A stretch of 17,887 nucleotides of DNA. It comes from an uncultured Desulfovibrio sp. GTDB lineage: Bacteria > Desulfobacterota > Desulfovibrionia > Desulfovibrionales > Desulfovibrionaceae. Position 1 is the first letter of the stretch. Every line of letters starts with the position of its first letter. The DNA lies in contig USCL01000046.1 of assembly GCA_900553145.1 (NCBI GenBank), forward strand, positions 1 to 17,887, in the 5' to 3' direction. A program made the position numbers and the translations under genes. Positions 8,093-15,767 of this stretch are shown here, piece after piece. The notes beneath the pieces were generated by a model that was not told the DNA's origin, did no database searches, and saw only the letters and a list, made by a program, of their open reading frames with translations.

Positions 8093-9211
8093 ATGAATGC
8101 CGATCACAGCCGCCGTACATTCCTGCTGGGCGGGCTCGCCACCGGGGCCGTGCTGCTCGCCGGAAAAACTTTTCTGCATCCTTCCGCAGCCCATGCCGCC
8201 ACGGAAGCCGTCAGCCTTGACGCGTGCGTCAACATGACGCCCGAGGAAATGGCGGACAGATCCCAGTACGTCATGGCCGCATGGAAATACCTTCAGGACG
8301 CCGCCGCAGAAATCGTCAACCCGGGCCTGCGCGCCGCCGTGCTGGACATCATGAGGAACCCGGCCCCGTTGCTCGCGGAAAACGACGCCGCGGCCATCAT
8401 GGCGGAACTGAAGGGGCAGGGCCTGCTCGCCCAAGACGCCAAGGCCGTTTTCCCCGCCTGCGCCAGCACGAAGAAAAGCCCGCAGCCCTTCTATACAGCG
8501 CCCGGCAGCGGCTGGAACAGCCACCATATCTATCCCGGCGGGCTGGTGACGCATACGGCCCTCAACGTCGCCTCCTGCAAGGCCCTGTACGACAACTACG
8601 CCGACATGTTCGGCCTGAAGCTCGACCGCGACGTGGTACTCGCCTCGCAGCTTCTCCATGACCTGCACAAGCCGTGGGTGTTCCAGTGGCAGGAGGACGG
8701 CACCTGCCGCAAGGAACAGCCCCTCGCCGCCACCGGCGAACACCATACCCTCAGCATCGCCGAGAGCCTGCGGCGCGGCCTGTCCCCCGAGCTGTGCGTG
8801 GCGCAGGCCTGTGCCCACGATCACCCCGGCGCGTCCGCGTCCGAACAGTCGGTGGTGGGCTGGCTGAAGGCCGCCGCCATCATCAACGGGAAAGACGCCG
8901 TCAAGGCCGGGCTTGTGGAAAAGGACGGCAAAACCCTGCCGATGCCCCGCCGCATGGAAGGGTTCGTCACCCACCTCGCGGACCACGACTGGGTGCTCAG
9001 CGTACCCGCCGCCCAGTGGACCGTGGACGCCCTCAAGCAGGTCGCCGTCCGCTCCTACGGCATCAAGGAAGCCGATCTGGCCAAGAAGCCCTTCAACCAG
9101 TTCCGCAACTACGTGTTCACCCAGAAGACCGCCATGCAGCTCTACGGCGCGTACAGCACCAAGGGACTGGACGGCCTGACCGCCGAAGTCGCCGGACTCG
9201 TACGCGCCTAA
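8093..9211 (+). CDS. Tat-exported HD-domain metal-dependent hydrolase
   Basis: A 372-residue protein, predicted to be a periplasmic metal-dependent phosphohydrolase. AAGGAG at 8080-8085 sits 7 bases before ATG 8093, which fixes the start even though the frame is open further upstream. Residues 1-36 form a twin-arginine signal: SRRTFLLGG, a hydrophobic stretch, and a cleavage-like AHA site. The HD-superfamily pattern is GGLVTHTALNVA (His154), LLHDLHKPW (His189-Asp190, His192), GEHHTLSIAES (His217/218), CAHDHPG (His242-Asp243-His244) and THLADHDW (His294, Asp297, Asp299). HD proteins normally work in the cytoplasm on nucleotides, so Tat export, which suggests folding with metal before export, is unusual. 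It is 33 bases upstream of a secreted alkaline phosphatase, so both likely process periplasmic phosphorylated compounds. The exact substrate is unknown. Confidence 0.88.
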   Translation: MNADHSRRTFLLGGLATGAVLLAGKTFLHPSAAHAATEAVSLDACVNMTPEEMADRSQYVMAAWKYLQDAAAEIVNPGLRAAVLDIMRNPAPLLAENDAAAIMAELKGQGLLAQDAKAVFPACASTKKSPQPFYTAPGSGWNSHHIYPGGLVTHTALNVASCKALYDNYADMFGLKLDRDVVLASQLLHDLHKPWVFQWQEDGTCRKEQPLAATGEHHTLSIAESLRRGLSPELCVAQACAHDHPGASASEQSVVGWLKAAAIINGKDAVKAGLVEKDGKTLPMPRRMEGFVTHLADHDWVLSVPAAQWTVDALKQVAVRSYGIKEADLAKKPFNQFRNYVFTQKTAMQLYGAYSTKGLDGLTAEVAGLVRA

Positions 9212-9244
9212 CGTCCGCAGCCTTTCACCATAAGAGGATCATCC

Positions 9245-10984
9245 ATGAACGCACGCATTATCCCCGCCCTGCTGGGCGCCCTGCTCTTCTCCGGCATCGC
9301 GGAAGCCGCGCCGAACATCTACCCGGTGGACACGGCCCGCTTTCTCGGCGGGAGCCGTTTCGACTTCAAGGTGGAGTTTGACGGCGAGATCGCCGAAAAG
9401 GACGCCAAAGTCCTGATCAACGGCCAAGACGCCAAGGCCGTCCTAGGCGCGGAGCCCGAGTTCATCGCCAAGGAAAAAGGCGTGGACGCCTCCGCGCTGA
9501 TGCTGCGCGGCGTTTCGCTCAAGCCCGGACAATACAAGGTGACGGTGGAAAGCCCCTCCGGGAAAGCCGCCGCCAACTGGGACGTGTACGGCACGCCCGA
9601 CAAGCCCGCCGCCAAGAACGTCATCCTGCTCGTCGCCGACGGCCTGAGCATCGGCCACCGTACAAGCGCCCGCCTCATGTCCAAGGGCGTGACCAACGGC
9701 ATGTACAACGGCAGGCTGTCGATGGACACGCTGCCCTATACCGCCATGCTCGGCACGTGCAGCGTGGACTCCATCGCCGCCGACTCCGCCAACACCGCCT
9801 CCGCCTACATGACCGGGCACAAGTCCAGCGTGAACGCCCTCGGCGTGTATGCGGACCGCACCCCCGACTCGCTGGACGATCCCAAGCAGGAAACCATCGC
9901 CGAACTGCTCCGCCGCACGACCGGCAAATCCATCGGCGTGGTTTCGGACGCCGAAATCGAGGACGCCACCCCCGCCTCGGTGGTCGGGCATACCCGCCGC
10001 CACGCCGACAAGGCCGAAATCGTGGACATGTTCTACAGCGTGAAGCCCGACGTCATCATCGGCGGCGGCTCCGCCTACTTCCTGCCCCAGAACGTCCCCG
10101 GCTCCAAGCGCAAGGACGACAAGGACTATATCGAGATGTTCCGGAAGGAAGGCTATGCCCTCGCCACGTCCAACACCGAGCTTTCCAACGCCGTGAAGGG
10201 CAACCCCGGCAAGCTCCTCGGCTTGTTCCATACCGGCAACATGGACGGCGTGCTGGATCGCAAGTTCCTCAAGAAGGGGACCGTATCCAAATTCCCGGAT
10301 CAGCCCGATCTCACCGACTCCATGCGGGCCGCCCTCGCCGTGCTCTCCAAGAACCCCGAAGGCTTTTTCCTGATGCTGGAGGCCGGGCTCGTGGACAAGT
10401 ACAGCCATCCCCTCGACTGGGAACGCGCCGTCTACGACACCATCATGTTCGACAAGGTCGTCGCCATCGCGCAGGAATTCTGCGACAAGAACCCCGACAC
10501 ACTGCTCATCGTCACCGGCGACCATACCCACTCCATCAGCGTCATCGGCACCGTGGACGACAACCTGCCCGGCGAACTCATGCGCGACAAGGTGGGCATC
10601 TACGCCGAGGCCGGCTATCCCGCCTATAAGGACGAAAACGGCGACGGCTACCCCGACGACGTGAACGTGTCGAAACGCCTCGCGGTATTCATCGGCAACT
10701 ATCCCGACTATTACGAAACCTACCGCCCGAAGATGGACGGCCCGTTCGTCCCCTCCGTCAAGGACGAAAAGGGGAACTACATCGCCAACGCCGCCTATAA
10801 GGACGTTCCCGGCGCACAGCTCCGCATCGGCAACCTCCCCCGCAGCGAATCCACCGGCGTCCACTCCATCGACGACCTCCTGGTCGGCGCGCGCGGCCCG
10901 AATGCCGACGCTTTCCGGGGGTTCATGAACAGCACGGAAGTCTTCCGCATCATGTCCGAAGCCCTCGCCTTGGGAAATAAGTAG
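9245..10984 (+). CDS. Secreted alkaline phosphatase with N-terminal beta domain
   Basis: A 579-residue periplasmic phosphomonoesterase of the PhoA superfamily; export is by a Sec signal (residues 1-21). AAGAGGAT precedes the ATG. A domain of about 95 residues (25-118), probably beta-sandwich, precedes the catalytic part. Active-site residues are visible: Asp132 in LVADGLS, nucleophile Ser181 in ADSANTASAYMTG, Thr242 in ATPASV, Glu379, Asp384 and His388 in MLEAGLVDKYSHPL, Asp426-His427 in VTGDHTHS, and His540 in STGVHSIDD. The spacings 379/384/388 equal those of E. coli PhoA 322/327/331. The position equivalent to the Arg after the E. coli nucleophile region is not evident. A calcium-type loop DENGDGYPDD lies at 463-472. 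It probably shares a transcript with the HD gene. Confidence 0.95.
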   Translation: MNARIIPALLGALLFSGIAEAAPNIYPVDTARFLGGSRFDFKVEFDGEIAEKDAKVLINGQDAKAVLGAEPEFIAKEKGVDASALMLRGVSLKPGQYKVTVESPSGKAAANWDVYGTPDKPAAKNVILLVADGLSIGHRTSARLMSKGVTNGMYNGRLSMDTLPYTAMLGTCSVDSIAADSANTASAYMTGHKSSVNALGVYADRTPDSLDDPKQETIAELLRRTTGKSIGVVSDAEIEDATPASVVGHTRRHADKAEIVDMFYSVKPDVIIGGGSAYFLPQNVPGSKRKDDKDYIEMFRKEGYALATSNTELSNAVKGNPGKLLGLFHTGNMDGVLDRKFLKKGTVSKFPDQPDLTDSMRAALAVLSKNPEGFFLMLEAGLVDKYSHPLDWERAVYDTIMFDKVVAIAQEFCDKNPDTLLIVTGDHTHSISVIGTVDDNLPGELMRDKVGIYAEAGYPAYKDENGDGYPDDVNVSKRLAVFIGNYPDYYETYRPKMDGPFVPSVKDEKGNYIANAAYKDVPGAQLRIGNLPRSESTGVHSIDDLLVGARGPNADAFRGFMNSTEVFRIMSEALALGNK

Positions 10985-10992
10985 GGAAAACC

Positions 10993-11022
10993 GGGGAGGG
11001 CTTCGCGGGAACCGCCCTCCCC
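10993..11022 (+). other. Strong hairpin after the phosphatase gene
   Basis: GGGGAGGGC (10993-11001) pairs perfectly with GCCCTCCCC (11014-11022) around a 12-base loop, 9 bases past the phosphatase stop. There is no T-run, so it may stabilise the 3' end or act with Rho rather than as an intrinsic terminator. The remaining gap to 11257 shows no other feature. Confidence 0.55.
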
Positions 11023-11257
11023 ATCCCCCTCTCCTCAAGGATGCCGGGCATAAAGCCTCCCGTCCCGCCACCTCCCTTTCCCGCAAAAAAGCTTTTCCCA
11101 AAAAGAATCCCGGCTCCCGGACTCCCCTCCCATAAGGGTTCGATGCGGCCAAAAGTCTTTGGGATGAGGAGGATGGGGCGGGCCGCGACGGCAGACGGGG
11201 GAGGCTCTTTCCCCGGAAGGTGCCTCTCCCCCTTCCCCATTCTCACAGGAAATATCC

Positions 11258-11689
11258 ATGAAACAATTTCTCCTCCTCTTTTTCGCCCTGCTCTGCCTGA
11301 CCGGCCCGGCACAGGCGGCGATGGCGGAACTGTCGTTCGACGAACTGTACAGCGGGGGCGGCGTCCTCGGGCTCCAGTTCTCCGACAAGGTAAAATCCCT
11401 CGCCGGGCGGCGCGTCACGATCAAGGGCTTCATGGCCCCGCCGCTCAAGGCCGAAGCCGCCTTTTTCGTGCTCACCCGAGAGCCTGTGGCCTTGTGCCCG
11501 TTCTGCCAGTCGGACGCGGACTGGCCCGACAACATCCTCGTCGTCTATCTCTCTTCCAATCAGAGCTTCGTCCAGAACAACGCCACCATTGAAGTGGAGG
11601 GCGTGCTGGAAATCGGATCGCACCGCGACGGGGACACCGGCTTCATCAGCCAGCTCCGGCTGCGGGACGCCCGTTTCCGCAAGCTGTAA
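11258..11689 (+). CDS. Small periplasmic protein with CPFC motif, ABC-associated
   Basis: A 143-residue exported protein with a signal peptide at 1-21 (hydrophobic core then AQAA) and AGGA 8 bases before the ATG. The mature part reads RRVTIKGFMAPPL, FFVLTREPVALCPFCQSDADWP and NILVVYLSS, a pattern seen in small beta-barrel (OB-like) proteins that accompany LolD/FtsX-type ABC genes. It may be DUF3299-like, a tentative call from memory. The CPFC pair could bind a metal or form a disulfide. The ABC ATPase starts 21 bases downstream, so the three genes form one operon. Comparable clusters have been linked to metal handling in other Gram-negatives, but nothing here proves that for this one. Confidence 0.75.
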   Translation: MKQFLLLFFALLCLTGPAQAAMAELSFDELYSGGGVLGLQFSDKVKSLAGRRVTIKGFMAPPLKAEAAFFVLTREPVALCPFCQSDADWPDNILVVYLSSNQSFVQNNATIEVEGVLEIGSHRDGDTGFISQLRLRDARFRKL

Positions 11690-11710
11690 CGGTTTGGCCA
11701 AGGATTTCGC

Positions 11711-12385
11711 ATGAACGAGCTTGAACTTCAGGACATCCTCCTCACCTTTCCCGAAAACGGGCAGAGGCGGACAGTCCTCGACATACCGTACCTTAAGGTA
11801 ACATCCGGCGAGCACGTCGGCATCCGGGGCGCTTCGGGGTCCGGCAAGAGTTCGCTCCTCAACGTCGTGAGCGGGCTCGTACTCCCGGACAGGGGCACTG
11901 TGCGCTGGGGCGGGATCATGCCCGGCGAGCTGCCCGAACACGAGCGCGACCGCTGGCGCGGGCGGCACATCGGTTTCGTGTTTCAGGACTTCCAGCTTTT
12001 CCCCGAGCTGGAGGCGCTGGAAAACGTGCTCCTGCCCGCAACCTTTACCGGGTGGCGTATCCCGGCGGAACTGATCCGGCGCGGGCGCGGCCTGCTCGGG
12101 CAGATGGCCGTCTGCCCTTCCCGCAAAGTGCGGGCCTTGTCGCGGGGGGAAAAGCAGCGGGTCGCCATCGCGCGGGCCGTGCTGCTTGAGCCGGGCATCA
12201 TTCTGGCGGACGAGCCCACGGCAAGCCTCGATGAAGCCAACGCCGGGCAGGTGACCGGGCTGCTCGCCGGGTACGCCCGGACGCTGGGCAGCACGCTCCT
12301 CGTCGTCAGCCATGACGATGCCGTGCTGGCGAATATGGGCCGGGTGCTTGATCTCAACCGGGGCATTGTACGGGAGGCGGCATGA
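11711..12385 (+). CDS. ABC transporter ATP-binding protein (LolD/MacB-type)
   Basis: A 224-residue cytoplasmic ATPase energising the adjacent permease. All motifs are present: Walker A GASGSGKSS (40-48), Q-loop Gln92 in FVFQDFQLFP, signature LSRGEKQR (143-150, Arg replacing the usual Gly), Walker B IILADEP (163-169) with catalytic Glu168, D-loop SLDEA and H-loop His201 in VVSHDD. Length and motif spacing match the LolD/FtsE/MacB-N group, which work in mechanotransmission or lipoprotein and peptide extraction rather than classic import. Its stop overlaps the permease start by 4 bases (ATGA), implying translational coupling. The substrate is unknown. Confidence 0.95.
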   Translation: MNELELQDILLTFPENGQRRTVLDIPYLKVTSGEHVGIRGASGSGKSSLLNVVSGLVLPDRGTVRWGGIMPGELPEHERDRWRGRHIGFVFQDFQLFPELEALENVLLPATFTGWRIPAELIRRGRGLLGQMAVCPSRKVRALSRGEKQRVAIARAVLLEPGIILADEPTASLDEANAGQVTGLLAGYARTLGSTLLVVSHDDAVLANMGRVLDLNRGIVREAA

Positions 12386-13623
12386 ATCCGTTGATGCTGA
12401 TCAAAAGCGAACTGCGCCGCTCCTTCGGAGGCATCCTTGCCCTGTCGCTGGTCCTCGCGCTGTCCCTCAGCCTCGGCGTCGGGGTCAGCATGACCGAGCG
12501 GGCGGTACGCCAAGGCACGGCGCGGGCGGGCGACGCCTTCGACCTGCTGGTGGGCGCGCAGGGCAGCAGCGTGCAGCTCATGCTCGGGGCGGCCTACCTG
12601 CGCCCGCAGCCCCTGCCGCTGGTTCCGGGAAACGCCGTTTCGCAAATCCTCAGACAGGAGGGCGTCGTCTGGGCCGCGCCGCTGGCGTTCGGCGACCGCT
12701 GGAAGGCTTCGCCGCTGGTGGGCACGACCACGGATATGGTCACGCTCGGCGGCAAGCGGGCGCTCGCGGAAGGGAGGACGTTCGCCGAACAGGACGAGGC
12801 CGTACTCGGCGCGGGCGTCCCCCTGCGGCTCGGCGAGCTGTTTTCCCCCATGCACGGGCAGGTTTCCACCTCCCACACGGAGCACGGGCATGTCCGCTAC
12901 AAGGCCGTGGGGCGTCTGCCGAAAACGGGCACGCCGTGGGACAACGCCATCCTCATCCCCATCGAATCGGTCTGGTCCGTCCATGACGCCCTCCCCGAGG
13001 AGGGGCATGACCTGCCCCTCGGCAGCGTTTTTGGAGAAAAGGGTTTTCCGCTGCCCGGCGTTTCCGCCGTGGTCGTCAAGCCCGAAAGCATCGCCGCAGC
13101 CTACCGCCTGCGAGCCTTTTGGCAGACGGCGACCGTTTCGGATACGGGCGGCAGGCCGGTGAACATGCAGGGCGTCTTTACCGGCGAAGTGCTGACCGAG
13201 CTGTTCGCGACCCTCGGCGACATGCGCGACATCATGACCGGCATGGCCTATGCCGCGCAGTTCGTGGCCCTGTGCGGGGTCATGCTGGTCGGCGGGATGG
13301 CGGTATCCATGCGCAAACGGATGCTCGGCACCCTGCGGGTCCTCGGCGCGCCGCGCGCCTATCTGGTGCTCAGCGTCTGGAGCGTGGTCAGCGTGAGCAT
13401 CGCCGTGGGCACGCTGGCGGGGCTCTTGTTCGGCTGGGGCCTTTCCGAAGGGGCGGCGCAGATCATGTTCCGGCAGACCGGGATTATGCTCTCCCCTCGG
13501 CTCACGCTCGCCGAAGGCTCTTTTGCCGCCGCCTCGTTCGCGCTCGGTTCCCTGTGTGCGCTGTTCCCGGCCTGCATGGTCTACCGCAAGACGGGGGCCG
13601 TCGCTTTGGGAGACGGCGAATAG
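12382..13623 (+). CDS. ABC permease, FtsX/MacB-type
   Basis: A 413-residue inner-membrane permease with the MacB/LolC-E layout: one N-terminal helix (about residues 16-36), a large periplasmic domain (about 37-280), then three helices (about 285-308, 328-354 and 378-400). The intracellular loop between the second and third helices contains MRKRMLGTLRVLGAPRAYL, the usual coupling region of FtsX domains. It overlaps the ATPase gene and is the last gene before a strong terminator. The periplasmic domain probably contacts the CPFC protein or its cargo. Nothing identifies the cargo, and no outer-membrane partner is in the window. Confidence 0.93.
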   Translation: MNPLMLIKSELRRSFGGILALSLVLALSLSLGVGVSMTERAVRQGTARAGDAFDLLVGAQGSSVQLMLGAAYLRPQPLPLVPGNAVSQILRQEGVVWAAPLAFGDRWKASPLVGTTTDMVTLGGKRALAEGRTFAEQDEAVLGAGVPLRLGELFSPMHGQVSTSHTEHGHVRYKAVGRLPKTGTPWDNAILIPIESVWSVHDALPEEGHDLPLGSVFGEKGFPLPGVSAVVVKPESIAAAYRLRAFWQTATVSDTGGRPVNMQGVFTGEVLTELFATLGDMRDIMTGMAYAAQFVALCGVMLVGGMAVSMRKRMLGTLRVLGAPRAYLVLSVWSVVSVSIAVGTLAGLLFGWGLSEGAAQIMFRQTGIMLSPRLTLAEGSFAAASFALGSLCALFPACMVYRKTGAVALGDGE

Positions 13624-13673
13624 GCATTTCCCGGGCCGACGCGGCGCTTTGCCGCTCCCACGCCTGCAAGGAA

Positions 13674-13708
13674 AGCCGGTACACAAAACATGTACCGGCT
13701 CTCCTTTT
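13674..13708 (+). terminator. Intrinsic terminator of the ABC operon
   Basis: AGCCGGTACA (13674-13683) pairs perfectly with TGTACCGGCT (13691-13700) around a 7-base loop, followed closely by CTCCTTTT. It lies about 50 bases past the permease stop. Confidence 0.8.
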
Positions 13709-13795
13709 ACGCATCAAGGAACAGAACTGAAGGTGGGGCAGTCCCGAAAAACGCATGGATATGGGACAACAGGAATGCGTATGGGAAAAGTATAG

Positions 13796-13803
13796 AAAAA
13801 GAA
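13796..13803. repeat. Target-site duplication, left copy
   Basis: AAAAAGAA directly abuts the left inverted repeat. The copy abutting the right repeat is AAAATGAA, matching 7 of 8. Eight bases is the duplication size known for the IS1595 family. The A-rich content weakens the statistics. Confidence 0.6.
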
Positions 13804-13827
13804 GGCTCTATTATGATTAATAGTTGA
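13804..13827. repeat. Left terminal inverted repeat of the element
   Basis: It begins GGCTCTATTATGATT. Against the reversed right end (GGCTCTGTCATAATT) it matches 19 of the first 23 bases, and every mismatch is a transition, as expected from ageing of once-identical ends. Confidence 0.82.
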
Positions 13828-13910
13828 CAGCTTTCGTAACTATACGTGATAAAAAGATAAATAATCTTGTTTGGAAGAGTAAAAACCAAGCAAGGGGGAT
13901 TCCTATCGTT

Positions 13911-14894
13911 TCAATCACGAACTAGGCTTTCTTCTTTCTGGTCGTTTTCTTGTTCTTGCGCTCTTTTTTCAACGTTTTCAAAAAAGTACTCCAGAGATTT
14001 ATCCATAGTGTATGGTTGTGCCAAAGGTGTTTTCTGCATATTTTCGATATGCCTCTGAAAATATCTCTGCGATTCTGGGTCGTTATCACACATTATGCAA
14101 TTACGCTTTTCCTCTATACAAACCCGTCCTGTTGTTCCACTTCCAGAGAAAAAATCAAGTACAATAGAGTCGGGATAAGACAGAGCTTTAACCAATCTTC
14201 TTATTACCTCAAGGGGCTTTTGAGTTGGATGACCAACACGTTCTAACGAGTTGCCGTTCAATCGTCCCATTTCCCAAACGTTTGTAGGATTCTTACCCTT
14301 CATAACATTTTCGGGAATCAGTCTTTTATCTTTTAATGCCAACTCCAGTTCTTTAGGAGAGTAAGGAACACGAACTGCATTCAAATCAAAATAATATTTA
14401 TCGGTCTTGGTCAGCCAAATGATTTCCTCATGCCGATTTGCAAAATAGCGATGTGCCGACATTCCGTTTTTATAATACCAGATCATCGTATTTACCAAAC
14501 GCCATTTTGTGTGGTGTCGGCAATAATAGATTATCTCTATCAAGTCTCCACTACGAATATCTTGAAATTGTGTCCCACCAAAGATAGCCATACTTCCGTT
14601 CTTTGATAGAACACGATAGGCTTCATCAATCCACTTCGCTGCCCACTCCATATAATTTTCATAGGTGTCCCATGATGCCAAATCAAGATTATAAGGTGGG
14701 TCAATCAAAATAAGCTGAACCGATTCGTTAGGTAGATTTTTGAGAAGCTCTAAGCAATCTTTGTTTAATAAGATACAATTTGTACTATCTGGAATCTTAA
14801 AATCAACACTGGATTTATGTTTTATATTGTCCTTTTTCATTCTGTTCATTGCCATCAAGCCTGAATTGCTATGGGACTTGTTATGGATTGCCAT
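13911..14894 (-). CDS. RsrI-type (beta-class) adenine-N6 DNA methyltransferase
   Basis: A 327-residue modification enzyme predicted to methylate adenine in GAATTC, protecting host DNA from the linked endonuclease. Motif IV DPPY (65-68) comes before the AdoMet-binding motif I LDFFSGSGTTG (246-256), the order that defines beta-class enzymes. HPTQKP (222-227) is the motif X-like segment. It closely resembles M.RsrI in the N-terminal HNKSHSNSG region, AIFGGTQFQ, GMSAHRYFANRHEE, KNPTNVW and RLNGNSLERVGHPTQKP, and DPPY sits at the same number. M.EcoRI is a different class, so the pair is RsrI-like rather than EcoRI-like. The start at 14894 has GAGGT upstream and is 23 bases after the endonuclease stop. 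All motifs are intact, so activity is expected. Confidence 0.95.
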   Translation of the reverse strand: MAIHNKSHSNSGLMAMNRMKKDNIKHKSSVDFKIPDSTNCILLNKDCLELLKNLPNESVQLILIDPPYNLDLASWDTYENYMEWAAKWIDEAYRVLSKNGSMAIFGGTQFQDIRSGDLIEIIYYCRHHTKWRLVNTMIWYYKNGMSAHRYFANRHEEIIWLTKTDKYYFDLNAVRVPYSPKELELALKDKRLIPENVMKGKNPTNVWEMGRLNGNSLERVGHPTQKPLEVIRRLVKALSYPDSIVLDFFSGSGTTGRVCIEEKRNCIMCDNDPESQRYFQRHIENMQKTPLAQPYTMDKSLEYFFENVEKRAQEQENDQKEESLVRD

Positions 14895-14917
14895 ACTGCA
14901 TTACCTCGCGATAAAAA

Positions 14918-15754
14918 TTATTTTTTGCTTGTTAACTGATTGAACAAATCAGTAGCCAAACATTTGATAGATGTTTTAGCTACATCCAACATAACATCGT
15001 GCATCTCCATCCTATCCCAATGGTCGCCATTGCCCTGTGTAAATATGGTTGCCGCTTGAAGCATAATTACTCTATCTTGCGCTTTCACAAATCTATTAAC
15101 GCATAGATTTGTATTTAATGGCAAACCATAATTGGCAGCCGTCAAACGGTCTAATCTGTTCAGTATTCCCGAATTGTAGTGAAGCACAATTTCTCTTCCA
15201 TCTGGTCTTGTAATATAAACATCTTCCGTCAAAAAATTAGAGCCTTCCAAGAACAGAATATATGGAAAATATGTTTCGCCTAACATATAATTTGCTATTT
15301 CAGAAATATTCTTGTGTGAACGTTCAATAGCATTTCCGGCTGCCATCAAATCTTGATTGTTATTCTTTCCAACAAGTTTGCCTTGCTTTATATTGTCAAT
15401 ATCTTTACCCTGAAATTTTGCCTCCGATACTACGACAACATGCCACTTGCCATTATCGTCTTTAACTTCTACTATGCCACCATCGGGCTTTATGCTTGAG
15501 TTGGAAAGGAACAGCGTTTGTCCAAGTTCTCCATCAATTTTCTGCAATGCGTCGTTAATTTCCCTTTTGCTAATCGATGCACGATAGCGAAAAAATAGTT
15601 GAGGGTATTCTGTTTTTAATTCCGTGATAATTTCTTTTGATACACTACATACCAAAGAATCGTGCTCTTTGGCTTCTGCTCCAAAAATACCGATTTCACC
15701 ATGAGACTCTTTATGCTGTTCGGTAAGTCTCTTGGATTGATTCTTTATTGCCAT
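14918..15754 (-). CDS. EcoRI/RsrI-family type II restriction endonuclease
   Basis: A 278-residue PD-(D/E)XK nuclease predicted to cut G^AATTC. It aligns with EcoRI (277 residues) almost without gaps, so key residues keep EcoRI numbering. The catalytic residues are Asp91 (KPDGG), Glu111 and Lys113 (SEAKFQGKD). The recognition segment Met137-Asn141-Ala142-Glu144-Arg145 lies in MAAGNAIERSHKN, and Arg200 and Arg203 lie in NRLDRLTAANYG. GGAGG lies 8 bases before the ATG. The gene starts 13 bases after the end of the dead transposase frame and is followed by its methyltransferase, so the nuclease is translated first in the transcript. No controller (C) protein gene is present. It is strongly AT-rich compared with the chromosome. 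Frame and active site are intact. Confidence 0.96.
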   Translation of the reverse strand: MAIKNQSKRLTEQHKESHGEIGIFGAEAKEHDSLVCSVSKEIITELKTEYPQLFFRYRASISKREINDALQKIDGELGQTLFLSNSSIKPDGGIVEVKDDNGKWHVVVVSEAKFQGKDIDNIKQGKLVGKNNNQDLMAAGNAIERSHKNISEIANYMLGETYFPYILFLEGSNFLTEDVYITRPDGREIVLHYNSGILNRLDRLTAANYGLPLNTNLCVNRFVKAQDRVIMLQAATIFTQGNGDHWDRMEMHDVMLDVAKTSIKCLATDLFNQLTSKK

Positions 15755-15767
15755 TTATTTTCCTCCA

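Noticed and set aside
9443..11152. A 569-residue minus-strand open frame opposite the alkaline phosphatase
   Set aside because: The plus strand encodes an intact phosphatase; the antisense frame has low-complexity Gly/Val/His content and no ribosome site.
11983..13686. A 567-residue minus-strand open frame across the ABC genes
   Set aside because: It spans two clear plus-strand genes and a terminator; shadow frame.
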